Shown: positions 1 to 9,479 of the stretch, one piece after another
How the letters are laid out: the number at the start of each line of letters is the position of its first letter
Position numbering within the stretch: the first letter of the stretch is position 1
Assembly (NCBI RefSeq): GCF_032854445.1
Contig: NC_088306.1
Location: forward strand, 18,883,764 to 18,947,763
Source: Liolophura sinensis
Taxonomy: Eukaryota > Mollusca > Polyplacophora > Chitonida > Chitonidae
Length of the DNA stretch: 64,000 nucleotides
Direction of reading: 5' to 3'
Notes under the pieces: model-generated
What the model saw: only the letters and a program-made list of their open reading frames with translations
Told to the model about the DNA's origin: nothing
Databases searched by the model: none
Translations under genes and position numbers: made by a program

Positions 1-460
1 AGAGGATGAGACATGTACGACATCTGTGATACATTAATACATGTACTCTTCTCATGGTGAGTACTTTGTTGTGCCGTCTCTGGTTACAGAGTTGCAGAGG
101 ATCAGACATGTACGACATCTCTGACTCATTGATACCTGTACTCTTCTCATGGTGAGTACTTTGTTGTGCCGTCTCTGGTAAAAGAGTTGCAGAGGATCAG
201 ACATGTACAACATCTCTGACTCATTGATACATGTACTCTTCTCATGGTGAGTACTTTGTTGTGCCATCTCTGGTTACAGAGTTGCAGAGGATCAGATATG
301 TACGACATCTCTGACTCATTGATACATGTACTCTTCTCATGGTGAGTACTTTGTTGTGCCGTCTCTGGTAACAGAGTTGCAGAGGATCAGACATGTACGA
401 CATCTCTGACTCATTGATACATGTACTCTTCTCATGGTGAGTATTTTGTTGTGCCATCTC
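1..460. repeat. 95-bp tandem array 1 (5 copies, cut by window edge)
   Basis: GTTGCAGAGGATCAG recurs at 91, 186, 281 and 376, with a partial copy at the left edge, so the period is exactly 95 bp. Each unit runs from an acceptor-like TCTCTGGTTACAG to a donor-like CATGGTGAGT. Since 95 is not a multiple of three the array has no stable reading frame, and the minus-strand open frames across it are repeat translations. The array and its tail (about 460-570, containing CTGCCAGAGCACAGGAAAG and ATGGTGAAGAAGATTTACA) are duplicated at 1,436-2,035. Confidence 0.9.
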
Positions 461-575
461 TGCCAGAGCACAGGAAAGTCATTACAGGTATCTCATACCT
501 GGATGGTTAACAAACTCGACACTCCTTGGCAGATGGTGAAGAAGATTTACATTAGAGGTGCAGGAAATTTGACTG

Positions 576-1174
576 AACCCAGTGCCAAAGCCTAACCTTC
601 AGGCGTCACTTGTTTTTGTGGTAAATGTTAATAAACAAAACAGTTTTCTGCACAGGGTCCCTCTTAAAGGCTTCTTCCTAAATATTAAGCAGTCAAAAGA
701 TGGAATTTGATAAAGTTTTAGAAAAATGACATGTTTACATATATATAATGTTCAGCAATTTACCTGCGGTTTGTTTTCCATATACTGGTATCTCAAATTC
801 ACAAAAGAATTTCAAAGAATCATTCTCGAAACATGTTTTTGCCGTAAACTTGGATATTTTCAGCCCGACTGTGTAATTAATATGTAAAATGGTCGTGGGT
901 TTCCCAGGGCTCTGCCCAGTTTCCTCCCACCATAATGCTGGCCGCAGTTGTATAAGTGACATATTCTTGAGTATGATGTAAAACACCAATCAAATGAAGC
1001 AAATAAATGATATATAAAGCGTTCTACAGAGAGTTTTGTCCATGAGGATAGTCTATTTGTACTTTGTATAAGATGACATGAATGTTGGAGATTTTTTTTC
1101 TTTCTACAAAATTGCACAAAAATATTTCCAGTTATCAAGATTCAGTGTTTTGATTTATTTATTCAATTGTAAAG
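576..1174. other. Non-coding interval before the first visible plus-strand exon
   Basis: I see no gene here. The interval holds a 3'-half SINE copy at about 888-1,015 and otherwise AT-rich intronic-looking sequence. Its right end is the pyrimidine-poor acceptor ATTGTAAAG of the exon at 1,175. Confidence 0.6.
888..1015 (+). mobile_element. SINE family 1, 3' half
   Basis: The fragment matches the tail of the full-length copies at 2,504 and 23,033: GGTCGTGGGTTTCCC, then CCTCCCACCATAATGCTGG, then TTCTTGAGTA and GTAAAACACCAATCAAAT. The tRNA-like head is missing. Confidence 0.85.
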
Positions 1175-1294
1175 GGATTGTCCGAGGAATTGGTCCAAAA
1201 GACAAAACGGGATGAACTTCTGGATAAATTGAGACGACTGGGTGACAAGATGAGTCACCAGATGAACAAAGACGAGAAGAGCAGGAGAATAGAG
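1175..1294 (+). CDS. Internal exon of an unidentified coiled-coil-like protein
   Basis: This 40-codon exon runs from the acceptor TTGTAAAG to the strong donor GAG|GTGAGT, in phase 0 at both ends. It encodes a highly charged, helical-looking segment (SEELVQKTKRDELLDKLRRL, then GDKMSHQMNKDEKSRRIE) with heptad-like leucines. It belongs to a plus-strand gene that begins left of the window and appears to continue in the phase-compatible exons at 2,892, 3,475 and 4,558. I do not recognise the family. The gene is convergent with filamin. It lies between two copies of a duplicated 95-bp array, so it may be a misassembled or duplicated locus. Confidence 0.65.
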
Positions 1295-1435
1295 GTGAGT
1301 GCCAGAGTACAGGAAAGCCACTACCTGACAGGGTACATATCAGTGTTTATAGTTTATGATAACCATAACACAACATGTACAGGTATAAACACCCATGTGT
1401 CAACGCCTGTCTGGTGAGTTTACCCCATGTGGCCC

Positions 1436-1930
1436 GGTGAGTATTTTGTTGTGCCGTCTCTGGTTACAGAGTTGCAGAGGATCAGACATGTACGACATCT
1501 CTGACTCATTGATACATGTACCCTTCTCATGGTGAGTATTTTGTTGTGCTGTCTCTGGTTACAGAGTTGCAGAGGATCAGACATGTACGACATCTCTGAC
1601 TCATTGATACATGTACCCTTCTCATGGTGAGTATTTTGTTGTGCCGTCTCTGGTTACAGAGTTGCAGAGGATCAGACATGTACGACATCTCTGACTCATT
1701 GATACATGTACCCTTCTCATGGTGAGTATTTTGTTGTGCTGTCTCTGGTTACAGAGTTGCAGAAGATCAGACATGTACGACATCTCTGACTCATTGATAC
1801 ATGTACCCTTCTCATGGTGAGTATTTTGTTGTGCCGTCTCTGGTTACAGAGTTGCAGAGGATCAGACATGTACGACATCTCTGACTCATTGATACATGTA
1901 CCCTTCTCATGGTGAGTATTTTGTTGTGCC
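1436..1930. repeat. 95-bp tandem array 2 (5 copies) plus duplicated tail
   Basis: GTTGCAGAGGATCAG recurs at 1,471, 1,566, 1,661, 1,756 (one substitution) and 1,851. The unit is the same as array 1, with CCCTTCTCATG in place of CTCTTCTCATG. The following tail (about 1,931-2,035) repeats the tail of array 1 almost exactly up to TTTACATTAG. This makes it a direct duplication of array plus tail, about 1.46 kb apart. Confidence 0.9.
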
Positions 1931-2159
1931 GTCTCTGCCAGAGTACAGGAAAGCCACTACAGGTATCTCATACCTGGATGGTTAACAAACTCGACACTCC
2001 TTGGCAGATGGTGAAGAAGATTTACATTAGATGCTTTTGCCATAGTCACACATGAGTGAAAGGTTGTGGTTTGATCTACCTTACCAATAATTTGCGTTAG
2101 CCTATATCGTGACTTAAATAGTTTGGTGTCAAGAATAGGCAGTTATTCTTAATTGTCAA

Positions 2160-2345
2160 CCCATAAATTTATTTATTTATGTGATTGGTGTTTTATGCCG
2201 TACTCAAGAATATTTTACTTATACGACAACAGCCAAGAATTATGTTGGGAGGAAACGGGACATAACCTGGGGGGAAAACCCACAACCATCCACAGATTGC
2301 TGGTAGACCTTACAACATGCAGCTGGAGAGGACAAATCAATCCAT
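2160..2345 (-). mobile_element. SINE family 1, 3' two-thirds
   Basis: In plus orientation it starts with TTTATTTATTTATG then GATTGGTGTTTTATGCCGTA, which is the reversed (AAAT)n tail of the SINE. It ends near the GGAGAGGA block, lacking the tRNA-like head. Confidence 0.85.
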
Positions 2346-2503
2346 GGTGGATTTGTAGAGCATGTTGAATATATGTTCTTGATGTACAATTTTGTTTTTA
2401 ATATTTCCTAAACTAAAATTCCAGTTGCAGCTCTTTATACCGACCAACATGTAGACTTCCAGATTCGTAGATTCATTTGTATGAGTAATTTACAATTTCA
2501 TAG

Positions 2504-2772
2504 AGGTCCTCCGTGGCTCAGTTGGTCAGCGCCCTAGTGCAGCGTAATGACCCAGGAGGCTCTCACCAATGTGGTCACTGTGAGTTCAAATCCAGCTCAT
2601 GCTGGCTTCCTCTCCAGCCTACATGGGAAAGTCTGGCAGCAACGTGTGGATGGTCGTGGGTTTCCTGTGGGCTCTGGCTGGCTTCCTCCCACCATAATGC
2701 TGACCGCCGTGATATAAGTGAATTATTCTTGAGTGCGGCGTAAAACACCAATCAAATAAATCAATAAATATA
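2504..2772 (+). mobile_element. SINE family 1, full length
   Basis: The tRNA-like head has an A box (TGGCTCAGTTGGTCAGCGC) and a B box (GAGTTCAAATCC). A conserved body follows, with the 3' core CCTCCCACCATAATGCTGACC and a tail of AAAT-type repeats. This copy defines the family in this window. It probably belongs to a broadly distributed molluscan tRNA-SINE superfamily; the name cannot be fixed without a database. Confidence 0.9.
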
Positions 2773-2891
2773 AATGTCATAGGTTCACTATGATTTCCTA
2801 AAATTCCAATTCCAGCTCTTGCCTACATATTTAGCTTTTAGCTCATAGTGTTATGGGAAGCAAATTTTTCTCTTTCTTGGACGGTCTACAG

Positions 2892-2972
2892 GATTTTGTG
2901 TCCCTGGTAGATGAGCATAAGGATTCACCATTCCTCATCTCTGATGTTACCATGGAAATCACCATCAAGCAG
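2892..2972 (+). CDS. Internal exon of the unidentified plus-strand gene
   Basis: 27 codons lie between GGTCTACAG and the donor CAG|GTGAGA, phase 0 at both ends. The peptide reads DFVSLVDEHKDSPFLISDV and then TMEITIKQ. The phase matches both the upstream exon (ending at 1,294) and the downstream exon (starting at 3,475). The gap from 1,295 to 2,891 may hide further exons inside the array. Confidence 0.65.
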
Positions 2973-3474
2973 GTGAGAAATCAATCAAATATGTAAATTT
3001 AATGTAAAAAAAAAGGATAAAAAAATGCACATTAAATAGCATTAACGATATAAAATAAATAAATATATGTTAATATATGTATTTTGTGTCATCTTACATG
3101 TGGCCCCTGGACATGTGAATTGACCATGCGAATACTGACCAATCAAATTACAGACAAACAGACAAAGTGACTTACTGTTCATTTAGTTGTAGTAGTATTC
3201 AGCATAAAGGAATAGATCAAGTACAGGTCAGCCAATGTCAGTAAATTGTCACTCAGTGGGACCTCATGTTGGGTGTCATTGGCATGGCATGCCAGCGCAG
3301 CAGCATTACACACAAGAGCAGATCAGCCAGTACTGTGTTTCCTTTCACAGTAATGGTAAAATTGTAAACATTTGAATTCATACATAAAATATTTGTAGAA
3401 ATCTCGAAAGAAGCATGTTATTTAAAAGGCTGGATGAACAAAAGTTTGGGAGTTTTTTTGTTTCTTTTTTACAG

Positions 3475-3580
3475 ATGATGAAGACTTTGCATAGTTCAGC
3501 ATCATACAGAAAACCAACTTTCCTCGTGGTGAGAAGCAAAAACGGGGAAAACTCTGAACTGCTTGTTAAGCATACCTGAG
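3475..3580 (+). CDS. Exon of the unidentified plus-strand gene with two candidate donors
   Basis: The acceptor is excellent (GTTTCTTTTTTACAG). The frame encodes MMKTLHSSASYRKPTFLVV, then RSKNGENSELLVKHT, then a stop at 3,577-3,579. A donor GTG|GTGAGA at 3,528 is in phase 0 and would join in frame to the last exon at 4,558. A second donor GAG|GTAAGA at 3,580 lies just after the in-frame TGA. Either the first donor is used for the full protein, or the second gives an isoform that terminates here. An assembly error near the TGA is the third option. Confidence 0.5.
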
Positions 3581-3867
3581 GTAAGAGTTCTGTACACTCT
3601 GTCATTGTACATTTTTGGGGAGTGTAAATATTGAAGGTGTTCTATTTGTCCTCTGCAAACGGCAGTGATTCCAATTGGACATTTTCACTTGGAGCTTCCT
3701 TATATTCAGTTAAGAGCGGGGAAATGTTGGGGGAATGGGGATGAGGAGTTTGCGAGAGAGAACCAAGCAGAGTTGTCTCGCTGCATGCGTTATCATATGA
3801 ATGACATGAAGTTCAGATGAAAGAGTGCGAAAAGCTGTTCGTAAATGTGGTCTTCAGTATTTTGGGG

Positions 3868-4275
3868 GATTTTTCCTTAAGGAGAAATAGACATTTGAAA
3901 ATAATTTTTGTATGATGGGTATTTGGGACCACATTTTGGGATTTTTTAAGCTTTGTTCAATAATGTCATAAAGGAGGATTTAACACAGGCTAATATTTTT
4001 GCACTAGAATTTGTTCTTTTCAGCTAACAAGTGTGTTAAACCTAAATTTGGGTGATATTTATATTTTTAATATGTTCATAAATATCATAATTTAGGTTAA
4101 ATGCACATGTTTCGATATAAACAACAGATTTATATTCAAATAAATTTATTAGACAAGCATCACATCCTTATTTAGAACATTATTATGCAACAATGATAAA
4201 TACCAAAAGTTGGTCCCAAATACCCACCATACAAAAATATTTTCAAATACCCCTTTGTCTTGAAAAAAAAAAAAA
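3868..4275. mobile_element. MITE-like element with long terminal inverted repeats
   Basis: The left arm (3,891-3,931, ending in GGGTATTTGGGACCA) and the right arm (4,211-4,249, starting TGGTCCCAAATACCC) are imperfect reverse complements for about 40 bp. Weaker similarity extends outward to about 60 bp. The 280-bp AT-rich interior has no open frame. It lies in the last intron of the plus-strand gene. Confidence 0.7.
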
Positions 4276-4557
4276 TCCAAAAAAATATTAAAGATTGTAT
4301 TTGTAAATATGTTTTGACGCTCTTACATCTGATTGTGGCATCATTTTTATGTTTTCTTCTCCTTTAATGTATGTAATTTTTGCATTCTGAACTGTTTGAC
4401 AGTTTCTTTACTAGATTGGCACTCCACTTTCCTCCAACCATAAAACTGATTGCAGTCATGTTAGTTAAAAACTTGTGAGTACAAAATGGCTTCAAACAAC
4501 TATCAGTCAGAAAGTCGTTAGTACAACTGGCTGTCAGTCCATGTTTTTGTGTTCTAG

Positions 4558-4737
4558 GGTAGTCTGAAAATTTCCAGTGAAGACATTGGAGATTTGGTAG
4601 TGGAGAGGTTTGGAGGACGAAGAGCTCTGGCCAAGGGGAAGAACTCTGAAGGATTTCATGTTGTGAATTTGGACACAGCAAATAACACAGCAGATGTGTT
4701 AGAATATGTGACCAATAAGTTTTCATCAGCTAGTTGA
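4558..4737 (+). CDS. Terminal exon of the unidentified plus-strand gene
   Basis: The acceptor TTTTTGTGTTCTAG precedes 59 codons and TGA. Only phase 0 is open, because the other two phases hit stops at once. The peptide starts GSLKISSEDIGDLVVERFGG and ends with VLEYVTNKFSSAS. It looks like a compact globular C-terminus, but I cannot assign it to a family. A possible AATAAA lies at 5,554. The filamin stop is 4.46 kb further right, on the opposite strand. Confidence 0.65.
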   Translation, partial: GSLKISSEDIGDLVVERFGGRRALAKGKNSEGFHVVNLDTANNTADVLEYVTNKFSSAS

Positions 4738-5083
4738 GAAAGATTATCAGGATGAAAAAGATGTGTCCATAATTTAAACAAAAATACATGTAATGTGAAA
4801 GTATATGTAAGTCTGCTGGGAGAAAACAATAATGACAGATTTTGTCGTAATTTTTGAAACATTTTTGTATCCTGTATAGAATGTGTGGTGACAAATGGTG
4901 GATATTATAAACTTATGTAAACAAGTTACAATAGTATTTATGATTGTCTACTCACAAATCCCACCAAAATATTTCCTGTAGAATTCAGTGTACGTCAGGA
5001 TTAAGCTGAGCAGATTAATGGCTTATCACCAGATCTACTAACCCTGGGCTAATGAGGTATCTGGTTCGGAAAAACAGAATATA

Positions 5084-5156
5084 CTGAGTGAGTAAGTGCT
5101 AAGGGTTTAATATCGGACTTAGCAACTTTTCAGTCATATGATGACGAAGGACAAAG
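5084..5156. mobile_element. SINE family 2, terminal fragment
   Basis: It contains GAGTGAGTAAGTGCTAAGGG, then TTTTCAGTCATATGATGACG. This matches the end of the full-length family-2 copy at 60,001-60,357. Confidence 0.75.
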
Positions 5157-5640
5157 AAAATTTATAAATATCTGGATATCATGGATGGACTGAGGCATCT
5201 CAGAACTTGTGTTCTGACTGAATATACAAAAGGATGAACTTCATGTACAACATCAGTGAAATATGTAAATGAACACATCCATTGGTCAGCAAACCAACCA
5301 ATCAATCAGAGATTTTGTCTCTTATTCTGAATCAGACTAGCCACATATGTTTACCAACTTCACCGACTTGTGCTGTTTTGATTAAAATCATGTATATCAT
5401 CTACATGTATCATAAAGATGACAACTAAAAATTTGTCAAAATTTTGAAACATCAAATATGTGCCTTTTTACCTTTTATTTCACAGTGTCCGTGCTTTTGC
5501 ATTGTTCCGTTTTGGTGGCAGTCTTTACATTTCCATGCCTTGGTACTCGGTGTAATAAAGGGATTGGCTCTGTTCTTGTTGGCATGGCATTCCAGTGAGG
5601 CAGCACTGTGAATATCTCATGATCAGACCCACATATTGTA

Positions 5641-5919
5641 ATTCTTCAACCTTTTCGCATGTTTGCAAGACGTTTATTCAAGCATATTTTGAAGGCAATT
5701 TCGCCACAGTATGGCTGAAAAATGGTTAATGTGTCATCCAGCTTTAATTGTTCTTTCATTCTGAAGGCATTGCTCTGTGTTGATTGATAAAGGCATATTT
5801 GTTGTGAAGCCCTGAAATTGGTTAACCTAACCAATGAAGTTTTGTCACCAAATTTAATTTTAAAAGGTGCATAAATTGCACTGAAAGTTGTCCTTTCAAC
5901 TGTGAAAAGGTTGAGGAAT
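5641..5919. mobile_element. MITE with 20-bp terminal inverted repeats
   Basis: The left end, ATTCTTCAACCTTTTCGCAT, is matched in reverse complement by the right end, which reads TGTGAAAAGGTTGAGGAAT. The interior carries TGAAGCCCTGAAATTGG. A related element is at 54,820-55,022, with fragments at 35,110-35,215 and 57,170-57,262. Confidence 0.75.
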
Positions 5920-6760
5920 CAGGGAAGGTTCAAAGGGAGACTGCCCTGATGTAACCTTGGAAGAGTGATGTGTAGTCTAGAGTTTAGAAACGTTCGCCTT
6001 TCAGTTTGTATGGCACACAAGATGCAGGTTCAAATCTAACCTTGGACGGTGAATTTGTAGATTCTCTTACTCTTTTTGCTGGTGTCACTTTAGTGACAGT
6101 AAGTGTCTTAACACTTTTTAGCTCGCCTTATGAAGTAAGGAGAGGTATTGTGAGAGGGGGATCAGATGCTGTCAGTGGCAGTGTCAGTGTCCAGTTATTG
6201 GCCAATCATAGGGTTGCAGTGGCCACACATTGTACACAGGTAGCCAATTGCTGATAGCCATTTGCATATCAAAGACTATGGGAGTTGTTTCCTTCATAGC
6301 TCAACTTTTCCTGAGCCATTCTCAGGTTTGCGGTTGCTACCCATAGTACATGGGTTGACAAATGCAGTTCGTGATTAGCTTATCAAAGACCTCTGCGATG
6401 AAATTTGAGCAAAAATTCCCCGGTGTCTTTTACCACCGCAGTGACAACTTCATAACATACGCAGTCACTTCTGTGCAATCCTTTCGCATCTGATGAAGCA
6501 GTGATAGTTGTGACAGTATGATAATTTTTGCCTTTCTTGTTGATTGATTTAATGGTAAGATCTTATCGCTATCTAATTAGAGAATAATAAGTGTATGTGA
6601 CACTGTTAAACAATCTACTTTATTTTGGTTTAAGGGGTCAAAATTTCATGACCTCTTTTCATGTATTACATGACTTGAAACACTATGCAGTTTTACGAAC
6701 TGCTCAATCACGTGAGCTACCGTTAGTCTTTGAACGCCTTGTTCAGTTAAATGACAAAGA

Positions 6761-7128
6761 GGAGTCATTAAGTGTGTGTATGTAACAGAGCGAGTCCATG
6801 CCGCCAAAGTGCTGCCACCACTGAAGTATCATGGCAAAGACACCAGACATGACACCCCATCCACAATATACGGACACCTGACCTGGTCACATTATAATGA
6901 CACCCGACCCAGTCACATTATACTGACACCCCACCCAGTCACATTATACTGACACCCCACCCTGACACCAGGCCAACCAATCCTGTTTCACTGTAATGTC
7001 TGAATGCTGAGTGCCAAAGGAGGAATCAACAAGAACCTTTCTTAAAGTCTTTGGTAAGAGCCAACACAGATTTGATTCTAGGTCTCCTGACTGCTAGGTG
7101 GATGCTCTAACAATAAGGCCATTCCTTA
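6761..7128. mobile_element. SINE family 3 with an internal 30-bp repeat
   Basis: The blocks GGAGTCATTAAGTGTGTGTA, then CCAAAGTGCTG and CACTGAAGTATCA, recur at 48,046-48,270. Within it CAGTCACATTATACTGACAC is repeated about three times (6,881-6,970). It ends in a tRNA-like segment with GCTCTAACAATAAGGCCA. Confidence 0.7.
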
Positions 7129-7289
7129 TGCAGCCTGTTTGGGTGACTGTCTTAATGCAGGTAGTAGAGGTCAGCTTCATTTAGGATGCTCTGATGGTTG
7201 ATAAAGTGGTTTCCAGGTAAATAATCAAATATTTCTATTCACGCTTGTAAGTTTAACAAATAATCAAGTCACACATGAACAGTAATAGA

Positions 7290-9195
7290 ATATTTATTTT
7301 ATTATGAAACTGTACACTTGCCAAACACCTACAAGTATATTAGAATGTAAGTATGTCTTAACACAAGAGAATTATACAAGAGAATAAATTATGCTATGCG
7401 AAGAAACGCCACAACAAAAACAGATGTTGTATTATCCATTACTTTTTTTTTTTTTTGGTCATTAAAGACTGAAGCAGAAGCAGTTTACAATTTTGTGGGT
7501 GGAATGTTAGATATCTCAGCCAATATATTGCCGGTTAATGTAATATATGTAATAATAATTATTATTATTAATATTATTATTATTATTATTTAACAAATAC
7601 CTGATTACTTGTATATGTTATAAAGTTAATATCACAATGGGTAATTTAAATCAGTGTGGTAGGTGGAGGAGGAGGAGGAGGGAGGGAGGGGGATGTATGA
7701 TCAATCACCTTTATGCTAATTACTAATAGCGAATAATTCAAAATATTACGATATGCTGAAATATGAAACATTTTTAAAATGGTTTAAACATAATAAAATG
7801 ATAAATAATAGTGTTTTACAGCAGATATGTAATACATGTACATGTAAAGGTATAAGATGAAAAACTTGCAACAAAAAAAAAATGTAAATTCCATAGCATT
7901 AATATAGTGTAAGATACGTTTGTCTCTAGCAAACAGTACCATTAAAATCATCAATGTTCATAATCACAACACAATTCCTTCACGCAAATGCTATAAAAGT
8001 TGGCATCAATAGATGACTCGTATCAAATTTACATAAAAAGAGAAGGTATACAATAACAGAGAGTTTATTTTACACACAGTTTGTTCTATTAAAGTACAAC
8101 TGTAGTAATAAGTTTATGCATTAATTATGATATTACAGTTGCAAATAATATATGACATGGTAATAGACAGTGTAGGACAATTTGTTAACAAATAAACAGG
8201 ACAGGAATACACATTTATCAAGAGATGGCATACAAGAGCATTTACAGTACCCTAAACCTGAAAAAAAAGCATACCCTATTTACCAGAGTGCAAAGGTCAA
8301 GTTCAGATCCTTACTAAAATATCCAGCAACTATGGACAAAGAAAACGAAACTGGCAAGTTGTCTCCCTTTGATACCCAGTTGTGTTTCCTTTACAACTGT
8401 TTGGGATGTTGAATTCAATAGTAAAAAGAGAAGAGATCCATTATCTATTGATATATAATACAAAAATATCTAAAAACCGAGTAAAATGTACATGTAAATG
8501 AGATTCTAGCTAAAGTTTTTCCTGGTCAAGCAAGGAATAACTGGTATTTTAGATGAAAATCTAAAAGCTTCTATTTGGACCACCTCTGGATTTTACGACG
8601 TTTACAATAAACTAGCTGTAATTCTAATACACAACTGCTATTGGTAATTCAAGGTAGGCTTCTACTGTAATATTGGGCAGTAAGCAATCATATGGAGCAA
8701 TTTTTATTTGTAAATATTTACTCCTAAGTCTTGCATCCATGATTTCATTTTTCTTTTTCTACAACTTCGCACAAAATGGCAGTGGTGGGAATGTTTATAT
8801 GAACAATGCATGGATCCCTGTTGTCTGTATCACAATAAATGATTTTCAATTTTGCAAAGCTGTAATCACTAAATGCAATGTTCTGTTGTTATGGTGAGTG
8901 CAGTGTGCAAATAAATGCAAATGGCACGGCAAAAAATTATTGCAGATAATTGCTTCATTTTTTTGCATATAATCAAACTTGCAAAAACGCACCATACACA
9001 ATTTTTCTGTTCACCACTGTGACATTTCTCGGAACTAATCAAGGGGAAAAACTATTCTGATGTTTTTATTTTCGGAAATATTAACAGCATTGCAAATGAT
9101 GACTGATTTCTTCTGCACAGATCATATAACATGTTGTTGTTGTAGTACATTCACTCTGTCGTCATGGCAACCTCTGACATGGCTGTCATCTGTCC
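7290..9195 (-). other. Probable 3' UTR and downstream flank of filamin
   Basis: No coding sequence is evident downstream of the filamin stop codon. AATAAA in minus orientation occurs at 9,070-9,065, 8,708-8,703, 8,068-8,063 and 7,298-7,293, so the true end cannot be chosen. The span includes an ATT-rich microsatellite and a GGA-rich run (about 7,541-7,692). Confidence 0.35.
7541..7593. repeat. ATT trinucleotide microsatellite
   Basis: It is an interrupted AAT/ATT run. About 70 bp further right (7,661-7,692) there is a separate purine run of GGA repeats. Confidence 0.9.
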
Positions 9196-9479
9196 TCACA
9201 TCCTCATCATATTATCATCCTCCCTCCATGAAGAGTACTCAGAGTTGTAGACGGAGCGGTTTAGGGTGCTGCCCTGATAGTGGGCTGGAATTTGTCCCTG
9301 CATGACACGCATCAGTTCGTGTTGGGAGTCTACAATGTAAACCTGGAACGGACTGCCGGGAACGTCCACGCCAGACCACTTCACGAAGATCTGGTACAGT
9401 CCGGTTTCTGTTGGATCAAAACGACACAGGATGGTCCTGTCTTTCTGACTGTCGCGTAACATTTCTACCTGGAAGGCAC
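9196..9479 (-). CDS. FLN: Filamin exon 31: last Ig repeat, C-terminal tail and stop
   Basis: It follows the acceptor GCAATTACAG. It begins GAFQVEMLRDSQKDRTILC, completes the Ig fold with GLYQIFVKWSGVDVPGSPF, and then adds a tail of 43 residues rich in Gln, Ser, Tyr, Asp and Met (9,327-9,196) before TGA. The tail has no Ig features. No further repeat follows, so the dimerising repeat, if conserved, must be this one. Confidence 0.92.

Larger units (their letters stand above)
4738..7289. other. Intergenic interval between two convergent genes
   Basis: I find no gene. It holds a family-2 SINE fragment (5,084-5,156), a MITE (5,641-5,919) and a family-3 SINE (6,761-7,128). The short open frames at 6,006 and 6,591 have no coding signature. 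Confidence 0.6.

Noticed and set aside
52-457. Minus-strand 71-codon frames with repeated CINESEMSYMSDPLQL
   Set aside because: They come from the 95-bp array; 95 is not a multiple of three and the frames break after two units.
2504-2580. tRNA gene from A and B boxes
   Set aside because: The tRNA-like head is part of a SINE seen many times in the window, with the same body and tail.
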